Assembly (NCBI RefSeq): GCF_003668635.1
Contig: NZ_RCWH01000005.1
Location: 372,001-436,000, forward strand
DNA length: 64,000 bases
DNA from: Planomicrobium sp. Y74
Lineage (GTDB): Bacteria; Bacillota; Bacilli; Bacillales_A; Planococcaceae
Direction of reading: 5' to 3'
Below the pieces are notes generated by a model that ran no database searches, was not told where the DNA came from, and was given only the letters and a program-made list of their open reading frames with translations. Position numbers and translations under genes: made by a program. This document shows, piece by piece, positions 1 to 8,614 of this stretch (within the stretch, counting starts at the first letter, position 1; each line of letters opens with the position of its first letter).

Positions 1-1182
1 GTTTCAGGAATGGGCGGCCAGGCAAATACGGCGCTGAGTTACATTCTTCTCGGAATGTTCGCCGTCATGATTGGTCTCTCTGGCATTACGAGTATACTGG
101 TCAACAAAATGTTGCTTGTCTTTGATGGAAAAAGAAAGTTTCTTGTTCTCGCCATTGCTGGAATTGCATGTTTATCACAGAATGTGATTCCTGTACATAT
201 TGCATTTATTCCAATTTTAATACCTCCATTGCTGCCGTTACTTGACAAAATGAAACTTGATCGCCGGGCAGTTGCAGCGGCTTTAACTTTTGGCTTGAAG
301 GCACCATATATTATGCTGCCTCTCGGATTCGGTCTTATTTTCCAAGGTATCATTCAGGAAGAGATGGTAGCGAATGGAATGGAGATTGCGCTTGAAGAAG
401 TGACGTTGTCGATGCTACTTCCTGGCGCTGGCATGTTTATTGGATTGTTCATCGCTGTTTTCATTACATACCGAAAGGACCGTGTATCAAAAAAAGCAGC
501 GAATCTTCATATGCCAGATCTTGACATTCCTGAAAGCATGGAAGAAAACAAAGAGATTATACTCTGGAACATTCAGCATACGATGACCGTCATTGCGATT
601 CTCTCAGCACTTGGCATCCAGCTATGGACAGAATCGCTTGTTCTTGGTGCATTAGCTGGTATCATCATTATGTTCTTGACGAGAGTACTTCCTTTTTATG
701 AAGGAGACCGAGTCGTGAATGAGGGAATCGGAATGCTAGGGATGATCGCTTTCGTTATGCTGATTGCTTCGGGATATGCGACGGTGCTTCAAGAGACAGG
801 GGCTGTCAATGAACTGGTAGAGAAAACGACGGCATTGACAGGAGATTCACATTTCATCGTGGCAATTGTCATGTTGGCGGTTGGCCTTGTCATCACAATG
901 GGAATCGGTTCATCATTTGGTACGATTCCAATTCTTGCGGCACTTTACGTGCCAATTTGCCTGGCTGTAGGACTGTCACCTATGGCAACGGCTGCACTGA
1001 TTGGAACAGCAGGTGCACTGGGTGATGCCGGTTCTCCTGCATCGGACAGTACATTGGGCCCAACTGCCGGATTGAATGCTGATGGAAAACATCATCATAT
1101 TTGGGAAACTTGCGTGCCGACGTTCTTGCATTATAATATTCCGCTATTCATTTTTGGAATCATTGCAGCGATGGTGCTTTAA
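1..1182 (+). CDS. YuiF-type Na+/H+ antiporter-family transporter (5' truncated)
   Basis: The reading frame is open from the first base of the window, so the N-terminus is missing and about 393 residues remain. The protein is almost entirely hydrophobic, with around ten membrane spans separated by short loops and one longer hydrophilic loop near residues 155-185. Near the C-terminus it carries GDAGSPASDSTLGPTAGLNA, the signature I associate with the YuiF branch of the Na+/H+ antiporter (NhaC-like) superfamily. Members are secondary carriers driven by an ion gradient. Histidine uptake has been proposed for B. subtilis YuiF. The next gene, 128 bp downstream, is histidine ammonia-lyase, so histidine import is the natural inference. 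Substrate is not provable from sequence. Confidence 0.85.
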   Translation, partial: VSGMGGQANTALSYILLGMFAVMIGLSGITSILVNKMLLVFDGKRKFLVLAIAGIACLSQNVIPVHIAFIPILIPPLLPLLDKMKLDRRAVAAALTFGLKAPYIMLPLGFGLIFQGIIQEEMVANGMEIALEEVTLSMLLPGAGMFIGLFIAVFITYRKDRVSKKAANLHMPDLDIPESMEENKEIILWNIQHTMTVIAILSALGIQLWTESLVLGALAGIIIMFLTRVLPFYEGDRVVNEGIGMLGMIAFVMLIASGYATVLQETGAVNELVEKTTALTGDSHFIVAIVMLAVGLVITMGIGSSFGTIPILAALYVPICLAVGLSPMATAALIGTAGALGDAGSPASDSTLGPTAGLNADGKHHHIWETCVPTFLHYNIPLFIFGIIAAMVL

Positions 1183-1248
1183 ATACTTTAGCGTGCTAAT
1201 ATGCTAACACTGCATTTTGGTAAAAAATAACATTTATTGTTTGCTTTT

Positions 1249-1263
1249 TATTATTTGAAAATT
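1249..1263 (+). promoter_or_regulatory. Candidate CodY box upstream of hutH
   Basis: The 15-mer TATTATTTGAAAATT matches the CodY consensus AATTTTCWGAAAATT at 12 of 15 positions and lies 48 bp before the hutH start. CodY is known to repress the hut operon of B. subtilis when branched-chain amino acids and GTP are plentiful. Matches of this quality also occur by chance in AT-rich spacers. Confidence 0.35.
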
Positions 1264-1310
1264 TACACTCTACACACACAAGAAAAAGTTATCTTTGAAG
1301 GAGTGGATGA

Positions 1311-2828
1311 ATGATGATTACATTGACTGGGAACGACTTGACAATTGAACAAATGCGCCGAGTTTTATTTGAAAACGAAAAAATCGAACTGGATACAGCA
1401 GCAATGGAACGTGTGGGCAGCAGCCGTGCCGCGGTAGACCGCATTGTATCCGAAAGCCGGACGGTATATGGTATCAATACGGGCTTTGGAAAATTCAGCG
1501 ACGTCAATATCGCAGAAAAAGACGTAAATCCGCTGCAGCTCCATTTGATCCGGTCACATGCCTGTGGCATCGGTAAACCATTTTCGGAAGCGGTTTCACG
1601 TGCGATGGTCGTGCTGCGCTTGAATGCATTATTGAAAGGATTCTCTGGAATCCGTCCGATTGTCGCTGAACGGCTGGCGATGATGGTCAATGAAAAGATT
1701 CATCCAGTCATACCACAACAGGGTTCACTCGGAGCTTCAGGTGATTTGGCGCCGCTTTCGCATTTAGCATTGGTGCTGATCGGAGAAGGCGAATACTGGA
1801 AAGACGGGGAACCGGCAGATGCTTCATCTGTCTGGCAGCAAAAAGGCCTGACTCCTGTAGAACTGCATGCAAAAGAAGGGCTGGCGCTGATCAACGGCAC
1901 CCAGACCATGACGGCTCAAGGAGTGGTCACATATATTGAAGCGGAAACGCTGGCACTTCAAAGCGAGTGGGTTGCTGCGATGACTTTTGAATCCTTGTTC
2001 GGTGTCATGGATGCGTTTCATCCGGCAGTCCATGCAGCACGGGGCTATAAGGAACAAATGGCAGTTGCCGAGCGCATGCGCTGGTGGCTGGACGGCAGCC
2101 GTCTTTCAACCGTTCAAGGAGAAAAGCGGGTTCAGGATGCTTATTCACTGCGCTGCATCCCGCAAGTCCATGGCGCCAGCTGGCAGACGCTGGCATATGT
2201 AAAAGAAAAACTGGAGATCGAAATGAATGCAGCAACCGATAATCCGCTGATTTTTGAAGACGGTGAAGTAGTAATTTCAGGAGGAAACTTCCACGGACAG
2301 CCGATTGCTTTTGCAATGGATTTCCTGAAAGTCGCGGTCGCTGAACTCGCAAATATCTCGGAAAGGCGCATCGAACGCCTCGTCAATCCGGCGTTAAATG
2401 AAGGGCTGCCCGCTTTCCTGAGTCCGGAACCAGGACTTCAATCGGGTGCAATGATCCTGCAATATGCAGCGGCAAGCCTTGTATCGGAAAATAAAACCTT
2501 GGCACATCCGGCATCTGTCGATTCGATTCCATCGTCCGCCAATCAGGAAGACCATGTCAGCATGGGTACTATTGGTTCCCGCCATGCCCGCGACATTACG
2601 GAAAATGCCCGACGGGTACTGGCGATAGAAGCCTTCTGTGCTGCGCAGGCAGTCGAATACCGCGGAGCGGAAAGAATGTCGCCAAGAACGGCGGAGCGCC
2701 TCGGAGCCATCCGGAAAGTAGCCGGACCGATTGACGAAGACCGGGTGTTCAATCCGGATATCGAACGCATTGCGGCTTTTCTGCTTGAAGAGGCTTATCA
2801 TGGAATTAAACAACGTGTTGTATCCTGA
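1311..2828 (+). CDS. hutH: Histidine ammonia-lyase
   Basis: Cytoplasmic enzyme that deaminates L-histidine to urocanate and ammonia, the first step of histidine degradation. The 505-residue length is normal for the family. The catalytic MIO prosthetic group would form from Ala142-Ser143-Gly144 in [14 protein letters not shown], the position seen in characterised histidases. Tyr53 in [10 protein letters not shown] is another family hallmark. A GAAGGAG ribosome site precedes the tandem ATGATG start. A transporter gene lies directly upstream. The usual partners hutU, hutI and hutG are not next to it: a terminator follows and the next gene runs the other way. The remaining pathway must lie elsewhere or be absent. 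Confidence 0.97.
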   Translation: MMITLTGNDLTIEQMRRVLFENEKIELDTAAMERVGSSRAAVDRIVSESRTVYGINTGFGKFSDVNIAEKDVNPLQLHLIRSHACGIGKPFSEAVSRAMVVLRLNALLKGFSGIRPIVAERLAMMVNEKIHPVIPQQGSLGASGDLAPLSHLALVLIGEGEYWKDGEPADASSVWQQKGLTPVELHAKEGLALINGTQTMTAQGVVTYIEAETLALQSEWVAAMTFESLFGVMDAFHPAVHAARGYKEQMAVAERMRWWLDGSRLSTVQGEKRVQDAYSLRCIPQVHGASWQTLAYVKEKLEIEMNAATDNPLIFEDGEVVISGGNFHGQPIAFAMDFLKVAVAELANISERRIERLVNPALNEGLPAFLSPEPGLQSGAMILQYAAASLVSENKTLAHPASVDSIPSSANQEDHVSMGTIGSRHARDITENARRVLAIEAFCAAQAVEYRGAERMSPRTAERLGAIRKVAGPIDEDRVFNPDIERIAAFLLEEAYHGIKQRVVS

Positions 2829-2854
2829 TTCGAAAATCTTATATTTCTAAAAAT

Positions 2855-2888
2855 GAGGACGTGCCGAACAATCGGCACGCCCTCTTAT
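2855..2888. terminator. Bidirectional terminator between hutH and the aminotransferase
   Basis: The arms GAGGaCGTGCCGA and TCGGCACGcCCTC form a 13-bp stem with one mismatch and an ACAA loop. On the minus strand it is followed by ATTTTT, so it also fits the converging aminotransferase gene. Confidence 0.75.
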
Positions 2889-2893
2889 ATCGT

Positions 2894-4057
2894 TTAAAAC
2901 AAATTCAGTTTTTCAATCCGTCGGATGGCTTCCGCAAGACGTTCTTCATCGACCAGCAGACCGACGCGTACAAATCCTTCACCGCTGTCGCCGAATCCGC
3001 TGCCCGCTGCAACGGAAATATCAGCATGCTTCAGCAGGTAATTGACGAATTCGATGCTTGTAAATCCTTTTGGCACCGGCAGCCAGGCAAAGAAAGAACC
3101 TTTAGGCGCTTCGATTTCCCAGCCGATGCGGGCACATTCTTCAATCAGCACCTGCCGGCGGTTTTCATACGTTTCAACGAGTTCTGTCACACAGGACTGA
3201 TCTGCGGTCAACGCTTCAGCCGCGGCCAGCTGCAAAGCAGGAGGCAGTCCGGCAAATAAATGATCCTGTATAAGATTCAGGGCTTCAATCATTTTCGAGT
3301 TGCCGACAGCGAAGCCGATTCGCCAACCCGCCATATTATAAGTTTTCGATAATGTATACATCTCGATTCCAATATCCTTGGCTCCTTCAGACTGCAGGAA
3401 GCTCGGTGGCTTCACGCCTTCGTAACCGATGCCGCCATAAGCGAAATCATGGACGACAGCAATGTCGTTGGTTTTCGCAAATTGAACGGTATCGTCGAAA
3501 AATTCTTTGGTGGCGACTGCGCCGGTCGGGTTATTAGGATAATTCAGGTACATCATCGAAGCCCGGTCGAGCGTTTTTTGTTCCAATTCGCTGTAATTCG
3601 GCAGATAGCCGTTTTCAGGTTTTAACGTCATCAGATCCATGTCGATTCCTGCCAAAGGGGCACCGGACATGTAGTCCGGATAGCCCGGATCAGGCAAAAG
3701 CAAGGATTCGCCTGGATCCAGGAATGCGAGCGGCAGTTCCACAAGTCCAATCTTTGTTCCGGCAAGCAAGGCAACTTCAAGATCAGGATCGATGTCAACA
3801 TCATATTCACGCTTATAGAAATCAGCCGCGGCCTGCCGCATTTCCTTAATCCCCCGGAACGGTGAATATTTATGGTTTTTCGGATCGGCCACGGCTTCCT
3901 GCATGGCTTTGACGATATGTGCAGGCGTTGGCTGATCAGGATTTCCCTGGCCCAGATTTATGACGTCGCGTCCTTCAGCCAAAGCTTTTGCTGTCTGTGC
4001 GGCAAGAGACGAAAAGAATTGTTCCGGCAATTGCTGCAAGCGTTTTGAAAATTCCAT
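2894..4057 (-). CDS. mtnE: PLP-dependent aminotransferase, MtnE-like
   Basis: Fold-type I (class I/II) aminotransferase of 387 residues. The PLP lysine lies in YTLSKTYNMAGWR. The LGQGNPDQPTP segment near the N-terminus and the YPNNPTGA motif are typical, and the sequence strongly resembles B. subtilis MtnE, which transaminates ketomethiobutyrate to methionine at the end of the methionine salvage pathway. I place the start at the ATG at 4057, which has GAGGGA 8 nt upstream. An upstream in-frame ATG would put that Shine-Dalgarno inside the coding region. No other mtn gene is adjacent, so the salvage role is inferred from similarity only; a broader aminotransferase activity is possible. Confidence 0.85.
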   Translation of the reverse strand: MEFSKRLQQLPEQFFSSLAAQTAKALAEGRDVINLGQGNPDQPTPAHIVKAMQEAVADPKNHKYSPFRGIKEMRQAAADFYKREYDVDIDPDLEVALLAGTKIGLVELPLAFLDPGESLLLPDPGYPDYMSGAPLAGIDMDLMTLKPENGYLPNYSELEQKTLDRASMMYLNYPNNPTGAVATKEFFDDTVQFAKTNDIAVVHDFAYGGIGYEGVKPPSFLQSEGAKDIGIEMYTLSKTYNMAGWRIGFAVGNSKMIEALNLIQDHLFAGLPPALQLAAAEALTADQSCVTELVETYENRRQVLIEECARIGWEIEAPKGSFFAWLPVPKGFTSIEFVNYLLKHADISVAAGSGFGDSGEGFVRVGLLVDEERLAEAIRRIEKLNLF

Positions 4058-4212
4058 TATGCATTCCCTCATTTTCTAAATAATTGCGCATCTACCCCAA
4101 ATCTTATAGAGTTTAACCATATCTGTCCACACTGGAAATTGCCGATTTTATTGCACAACTGCATAATGAAAGGCAGATTCAGATGGAAAACGTATGCAAT
4201 GGAGGAGATTGG

Positions 4213-4662
4213 ATGGCTGTTCACAGTTTTCATTTAAAAGCGGATTGGCCGGGTCTGCGCAATGATGTAGGAACGATTGAAACCGGCAACTTGAAGACGG
4301 AAATATCGATTCCGCCTGAAATGGACGGTCCGGGGATCGGGACAAATCCGGATGAAATGTTGCTCGGTGCAGCAGCTACCTGCTATATCATCACGCTTGC
4401 TGCTATGCTCGAGCGCAGCAAAATCGAAAAAGAATCACTGACGATGGAATCAGAAGGGCTTGTGGATGTCACAAATGGGATTATCACCTATAAAAAAATT
4501 ATTCACCGGCCAAAGCTGGTTCTGAAAAAGGATGCTTCTGAAAAAGATTTCTCGATGGCTGGGAAGCTTGCCGAGAAAGCGGAAAGCTCCTGCATGATCA
4601 CTCGTGCCATCAAAGGCAATGTGGAAGTGGAACTGGAAGCGGATATTTCCAAAGCTGAATAG
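4213..4662 (+). CDS. OsmC-family peroxiredoxin
   Basis: A 149-residue OsmC/Ohr-fold protein. Two cysteines sit in the expected places: one in AAATCYIITLAAML on the central helix and one in ESSCMITRAIKGN. Family members reduce organic or inorganic hydroperoxides through this thiol pair in the cytoplasm. I chose the ATG at 4213 because GGAGGA lies about 7 nt upstream; the in-frame ATG at 4183 has no ribosome site. It is a single-gene unit with its own terminator. Which peroxide it uses, and which OsmC subfamily it belongs to, cannot be told from the sequence. Confidence 0.88.
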   Translation: MAVHSFHLKADWPGLRNDVGTIETGNLKTEISIPPEMDGPGIGTNPDEMLLGAAATCYIITLAAMLERSKIEKESLTMESEGLVDVTNGIITYKKIIHRPKLVLKKDASEKDFSMAGKLAEKAESSCMITRAIKGNVEVELEADISKAE

Positions 4663-4667
4663 AGATT

Positions 4668-4706
4668 TAAGCCACTGGCGAACAAGAGCTGGTGGCTTAT
4701 TTTATT
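4668..4706 (+). terminator. Terminator after the OsmC gene
   Basis: TAAGCCAC and GTGGCTTA form the stem, followed by a T-rich tail (TTTTATTT). Confidence 0.7.
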
Positions 4707-4972
4707 TCGGAAATTCAATCACTTTTTATAGAGTTGCTTCTGCATAAATGAAAAAAGGATTAGAAGTGAATAGGTACATGAGCATGAAAATATAATTAAT
4801 TATGGAACGATTTACCTCTTTTTAAAAATTAAAAAGGAATTCCCAAAAGACTTAATGAATCTATTTAGAGTACCGAAACGCTTAAGGGGGAAAGGAGGAA
4901 ACTCAAGTAAAAAAGGGGAACATGTTGCTTGGAATTTGGAAAAGATCAAACACAAAAGGAGCCGATCATTTT
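4707..4972. other. AT-rich spacer before the carboxypeptidase
   Basis: About 265 bp with no convincing gene. Short reading frames start at 4855 and 4922. The first shifts out of the carboxypeptidase frame, and the second would only add a charged stretch ahead of a good signal peptide. Several purine-rich Shine-Dalgarno-like runs occur but none sits well before either start. Confidence 0.4.
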
Positions 4973-6034
4973 ATGAAGAAGATGGGGTTAAAGAAAAGCA
5001 TGTTAAGTCTTTCTATTGCAGGCGCTTTGGTTTTCAGCGCATCGCCACTGGCTTTGCCAACAGCACTTGCAGTAGGTGAAGGGCCGGGATACGGCGGTAA
5101 CGAAACAATCAACACTTCGATTTTGACCACCTATGATGAAATGGCAGATTACCTTAAAAAGCAGGATGCAAAGCAGGCAAATATGGAATTGGAAGTCATT
5201 GGCCAAAGTGTGAAAGGCCGTGATCTCTATTTAGTTAAATATATGACAAATCCCGATAATCCAACAATTTTGTTTCTAACACAGCAGCACGGCAATGAGC
5301 AATTGACAACAGAAGGCGCTTTGGAATTCATTAAACACATGGGAAGCGGCAAGATGAAAGGTGTAACGGATGGAGTCAACGTCCTGATTGTTCCGATGCT
5401 GAATGCGGATGGAGCGATGGGAGATGTGAATTTCTCACTTGAAGATTACGTAGCAAAAGGCGACCGTAACCTAACCCGTTACAACGCAAATGAAGTGGAT
5501 TTGAACCGTGACCATGTCAACAAAATCCAGCCGGAAACTCAGGCGCTCCATTATAATGTCATGCAAAAATACGACATCGACTATATGATCGATTTGCATC
5601 ACCAAGGCACGCAAAGTGAACGTGATGGCGAATTGGTTTCTGGATCAATCTTGTATCCGACTACCCCGAACGTCGATGAAGATGTGCTGTTAAAATCCAA
5701 GCAGCTTGGAGCAGTCGTTTTTGATGCAGTGGATTCAACAGGATGGGGCCATCTCGGAAAATACAACGGAGGCAACGCGGAAACAATCAGCCGAAACGGT
5801 ATTGCGGTTGAATATGGCATTTCGACCTTGTTATTTGAAATGCGCGGAATGTCTGACCATGAATATGAGCCGTATGTCCTCGGACAGAAGAGCAATGGCT
5901 ATTTAATCAAACAAACAATTACGACGCTTGATGCGGCTGTCCGTGCAATTTCTGACGGTTCCATCGAAAATGCCGATATTTCTTTCTGGGATACATTGGC
6001 TACGCAAACCACACGTCCCTCATCTGAAGAATAA
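4973..6034 (+). CDS. Secreted M14-family zinc carboxypeptidase
   Basis: Predicted exported metallopeptidase of 353 residues. The N-terminus (MKKMGLKKSMLSLSIAGALV) is a basic and then hydrophobic signal peptide, with likely cleavage after the LPTALA region. The M14 zinc site is visible as HGNE (His and Glu ligands) and a later His in IDLHHQGT; the catalytic Glu is in LLFEMRG. The length fits a bare catalytic domain with no wall anchor or repeats. AAAGGAG about 11 nt upstream supports the ATG at 4973; an in-frame ATG at 4922 would lengthen the N-region without a good ribosome site. Likely role is trimming C-terminal residues from peptides or peptidoglycan outside the cell. Substrate is unknown. 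Confidence 0.88.
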   Translation: MKKMGLKKSMLSLSIAGALVFSASPLALPTALAVGEGPGYGGNETINTSILTTYDEMADYLKKQDAKQANMELEVIGQSVKGRDLYLVKYMTNPDNPTILFLTQQHGNEQLTTEGALEFIKHMGSGKMKGVTDGVNVLIVPMLNADGAMGDVNFSLEDYVAKGDRNLTRYNANEVDLNRDHVNKIQPETQALHYNVMQKYDIDYMIDLHHQGTQSERDGELVSGSILYPTTPNVDEDVLLKSKQLGAVVFDAVDSTGWGHLGKYNGGNAETISRNGIAVEYGISTLLFEMRGMSDHEYEPYVLGQKSNGYLIKQTITTLDAAVRAISDGSIENADISFWDTLATQTTRPSSEE

Positions 6035-6070
6035 AATTAACTTGGTATTCAGGTAAATAGTCGAATTTAT

Positions 6071-6113
6071 AAAACTGCTGTCCCTTGTATAGTTATAGGG
6101 ACAGCAGTTTTTT
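6071..6113 (+). terminator. Strong terminator after the carboxypeptidase
   Basis: AAAACTGCTGTCCCT pairs perfectly with AGGGACAGCAGTTTT around a short loop and runs into TTTTTT. Confidence 0.9.
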
Positions 6114-6203
6114 GGCTTTGTTATATGTAGAAAAACATAAGATTTTCTAGCTTTTCAATTGTGGTAGACTACAAACATCTTAATTTTATGGGGAGACAAC
6201 AAG

Positions 6204-7793
6204 ATGAGAAATTTTTCATTGGAAACGAAAATTATAATTTTAAGCACTTCTCTTATATTATTAATCACAGCTATATTCGTTGCTATCCTCAGTTATGAAG
6301 AAGTGAAGGATACAAAAGAGGGTGTTGGAAAAAGGGCTTTAGAGACGGCAATTGCCGTTTCGGTCACCCCCAGTGTAGTGAAAGCATTGGAGATGGGAGA
6401 TCCGCAAGGGGTTATTCAGCCATTTGCCGAATACTTGCGTAAACAAGTCGGTGCGGAGTTTATAGTGGTAGGAGACAGGAACAGTATACGGTACTCGCAT
6501 CCCAACCCCCAAAAAATTGGCGGAATGATGGTAGGAGGAGATAATACCCGTGCTTTGACTGACGGGAAATATTATATCTCTGAAGCTACTGGATCTCTTG
6601 GACCCAGTTTAAGGGGGAAAGCCCCGATCTATACAGGAGATGGAAAGATCATTGGTGTTGTATCAGTGGGATACCTAATAGAAGATATTAATGATATTAT
6701 CTTCGGTAATGTTTTTGAAGTGCTGCGCTATACCTTGGTTGTTTTAGCATTCGGAATTTTTGGAAGCATTCTGCTGGCAAAAAACATCAGAAAGGAAACC
6801 ATGGGACTTGAACCGCGTGAAATTGCGACCTTATACAGAGATCGTGAGGCATTACTCTCTTCTATTTTAGAAGGGGTGATAGCCATTGATAATCAAGGGA
6901 GAATAACGGCTATTAACCAATCAGCGCAGAATTTGATGGGAATAGGTGAATCAGCGCTGAATGCGTATATAGAAGATGTAATGCCGAATTTCAAAATGAA
7001 AGAAGTTTTAAGAAACGGATATTCTGTTAAGAATGAAGAAATATTGATCAAAGATAAAGTTCTGATTTTTAACCGAACGCAAATCATTGATAACGGAGAA
7101 GTTGTAGGGGCTGTAGCCACTTTTCGTGATAAGACAGAGGTTCAGTCCATGTTGAAAACATTATCTGAAATCCAGCAATATTCAGAAGGACTGCGTGCCC
7201 AGACCCATGAATATATGAATAAGTTATACGCAATTTCGGGATTGCTTCAGTTAAACCAAATCAGGGAAGCGACCGAATTGATACAATCTGAAACAGCTTA
7301 TCAGGAGAATCATTCTAAACAATTGCAAAATCTTATAGAAGACACAAAAGTTCAAGCAATCCTTCTAGGGAAAATGGGGAAAGCGTCCGAACAGAAAGTG
7401 AAATTGAATATTGACGAAAATAGTTCCTTACAATCTTTGCCAGAACATATAGATATCACAAAAGTGATTCATATTGTCGGGAATCTAATCGATAATGCAA
7501 TAGAAGAAGTGGTTAAAAAATCTGTTAAAGAAGTTTCTTTCTTTATAACAGATTTGGGGAACGACGTTATTATTGAAGTTGAAGACAGTGGAGATGGAAT
7601 TGCAGAAGAAGATATCCAACGCATATTTGAAGTCGGTTTTTCAACAAAAGACCGTGCTGACAGAGGTTACGGACTTGTTATTGTCAAGCAGGCGATTGAA
7701 GAATTAAAAGGTACTATAGAAGTCCATTCAAGCGTAGAATCAGGAACAGTTTTTACGGTGTATATTCCAAAACAACCCAGGGAGGTGGCATAA
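6204..7793 (+). CDS. CitS/DcuS-type sensor histidine kinase
   Basis: Membrane sensor kinase of 529 residues. Order of parts: membrane span about residues 8-30; extracytoplasmic Cache/PAS-like sensor about 35-170; second span about 172-195; cytoplasmic PAS near 215-320; H-box with His335 in QTHEYMNKLYAISGLL, the HEYMNKL form typical of the CitA/DcuS/DctS group; then an ATPase domain with DNAIEE (N box), EDSGDGI and GYGLVIVK. This family senses di- and tricarboxylates outside the cell. GGGGAG precedes the ATG. It overlaps the response regulator by one base (TAATG), and a tricarboxylate transporter operon follows, which fits citrate or a related carboxylate as the signal. Confidence 0.92.
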   Translation: MRNFSLETKIIILSTSLILLITAIFVAILSYEEVKDTKEGVGKRALETAIAVSVTPSVVKALEMGDPQGVIQPFAEYLRKQVGAEFIVVGDRNSIRYSHPNPQKIGGMMVGGDNTRALTDGKYYISEATGSLGPSLRGKAPIYTGDGKIIGVVSVGYLIEDINDIIFGNVFEVLRYTLVVLAFGIFGSILLAKNIRKETMGLEPREIATLYRDREALLSSILEGVIAIDNQGRITAINQSAQNLMGIGESALNAYIEDVMPNFKMKEVLRNGYSVKNEEILIKDKVLIFNRTQIIDNGEVVGAVATFRDKTEVQSMLKTLSEIQQYSEGLRAQTHEYMNKLYAISGLLQLNQIREATELIQSETAYQENHSKQLQNLIEDTKVQAILLGKMGKASEQKVKLNIDENSSLQSLPEHIDITKVIHIVGNLIDNAIEEVVKKSVKEVSFFITDLGNDVIIEVEDSGDGIAEEDIQRIFEVGFSTKDRADRGYGLVIVKQAIEELKGTIEVHSSVESGTVFTVYIPKQPREVA

Positions 7794-8461
7794 TGCTGAG
7801 TGTATTGATAGCTGAAGACGATTTTAGAGTCGCCAATATTCATGAACAATTTATAAAAAAAGTCAGAGGCACTAAACTTGTCGGGAAAACTTCGAATTGT
7901 AAGGAGACCTTGGCAGCGGTGAAGAAATACAAGCCGGATTTGATCATACTCGATAACTATATGCCAGATGGTTTAGGCATCGATTTGATAGAAGAAATCA
8001 GGGAAATAAATAACCCTACTGATGTTATCCTGGTTTCTGCTGCCAATGAAAAAGAATATATTGAAACAGCTATCAGAAAAGGGGTAAAAGGCATTATTAT
8101 AAAACCTGCCAGCCTTGAGCGTTTTATATCCACAATGCAAAAGTACATTGATGACAAAGTTAGTTTGGAGAGAAAAGACAAGGTGGAACAGAGTTTCCTG
8201 GATGAACTTTTCGGCGTAAGGGTTGCAGAAGAAAACATTATTGTCACAAAGGGCATTGACCCTTTAACTTTGGATAAAGTTAAAAGTATCTTAAAGCAGA
8301 ACCAAACTGGAATAACTGCAGAAAAAACAGGGGAAAAGATGGGAGCTTCAAGGACGACTGCCCGCAGGTATTTAGAATACCTGGTTTCCATTAACGAATG
8401 TTATGCAGAACTTGCATATGGAATTGTTGGCAGACCTGAAAGGAATTATTATTTGAAATAA
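7793..8461 (+). CDS. CitT/DctR-type response regulator
   Basis: 222 residues, the usual size for this group. The N-terminal receiver domain has acidic residues EDD at 8-10, the phosphoacceptor Asp54 in LIILDNYMPDG, and a lysine in GIIIKPAS. The C-terminal half carries a helix-turn-helix around GEKMGASRTTARRYLEYL, as in CitT, DcuR and DctR. Its start overlaps the kinase stop, so the pair is translationally coupled. The obvious target is the tct transport operon that starts 150 bp downstream. In B. subtilis citST likewise sits next to a TctC-family gene (yflP) and a citrate carrier (citM). Confidence 0.92.
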   Translation: MLSVLIAEDDFRVANIHEQFIKKVRGTKLVGKTSNCKETLAAVKKYKPDLIILDNYMPDGLGIDLIEEIREINNPTDVILVSAANEKEYIETAIRKGVKGIIIKPASLERFISTMQKYIDDKVSLERKDKVEQSFLDELFGVRVAEENIIVTKGIDPLTLDKVKSILKQNQTGITAEKTGEKMGASRTTARRYLEYLVSINECYAELAYGIVGRPERNYYLK

Positions 8462-8488
8462 AAGCTGATCTTAATGATCAGCTTTTTT
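8461..8488 (+). terminator. Terminator after the two-component genes
   Basis: AAAGCTGATC and GATCAGCTTT form a 10-bp stem with a short TTAAT loop, followed by a run of seven or more T. It separates the regulator genes from the transport operon. Confidence 0.9.
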
Positions 8489-8540
8489 TATGTGAACTTT
8501 ATGAACAAAATGGTTTTTAAAATCAATATAAACCTTATTT

Positions 8541-8554
8541 TGAAAACGGTTACA
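8541..8554 (+). promoter_or_regulatory. cre site (CcpA) upstream of tctC
   Basis: TGAAAACGGTTACA fits the cre consensus TGWAANCGNTNWCA at every position. It lies about 60 bp before the tctC start, so CcpA would be expected to lower transport expression when a preferred sugar is present, as known for B. subtilis citM. Confidence 0.75.
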
Positions 8555-8565
8555 TTCTGAAAATT
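8551..8565 (+). promoter_or_regulatory. Possible CodY box overlapping the cre site
   Basis: TACATTCTGAAAATT matches the CodY consensus at 12 of 15 positions and shares four bases with the cre site. This is tentative. Confidence 0.3.
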
Positions 8566-8580
8566 CGAAGTTATACTTCG
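8566..8580. promoter_or_regulatory. Short palindrome, possible regulator operator
   Basis: CGAAGT-TAT-ACTTCG is a perfect inverted repeat 35 bp before the tctC start, between the cre site and the ribosome site. It could be an operator for the adjacent response regulator or a small leader hairpin. Confidence 0.3.
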
Positions 8581-8614
8581 TTTAATAACAAAACAATTAT
8601 AAGGGGGAAGAATT

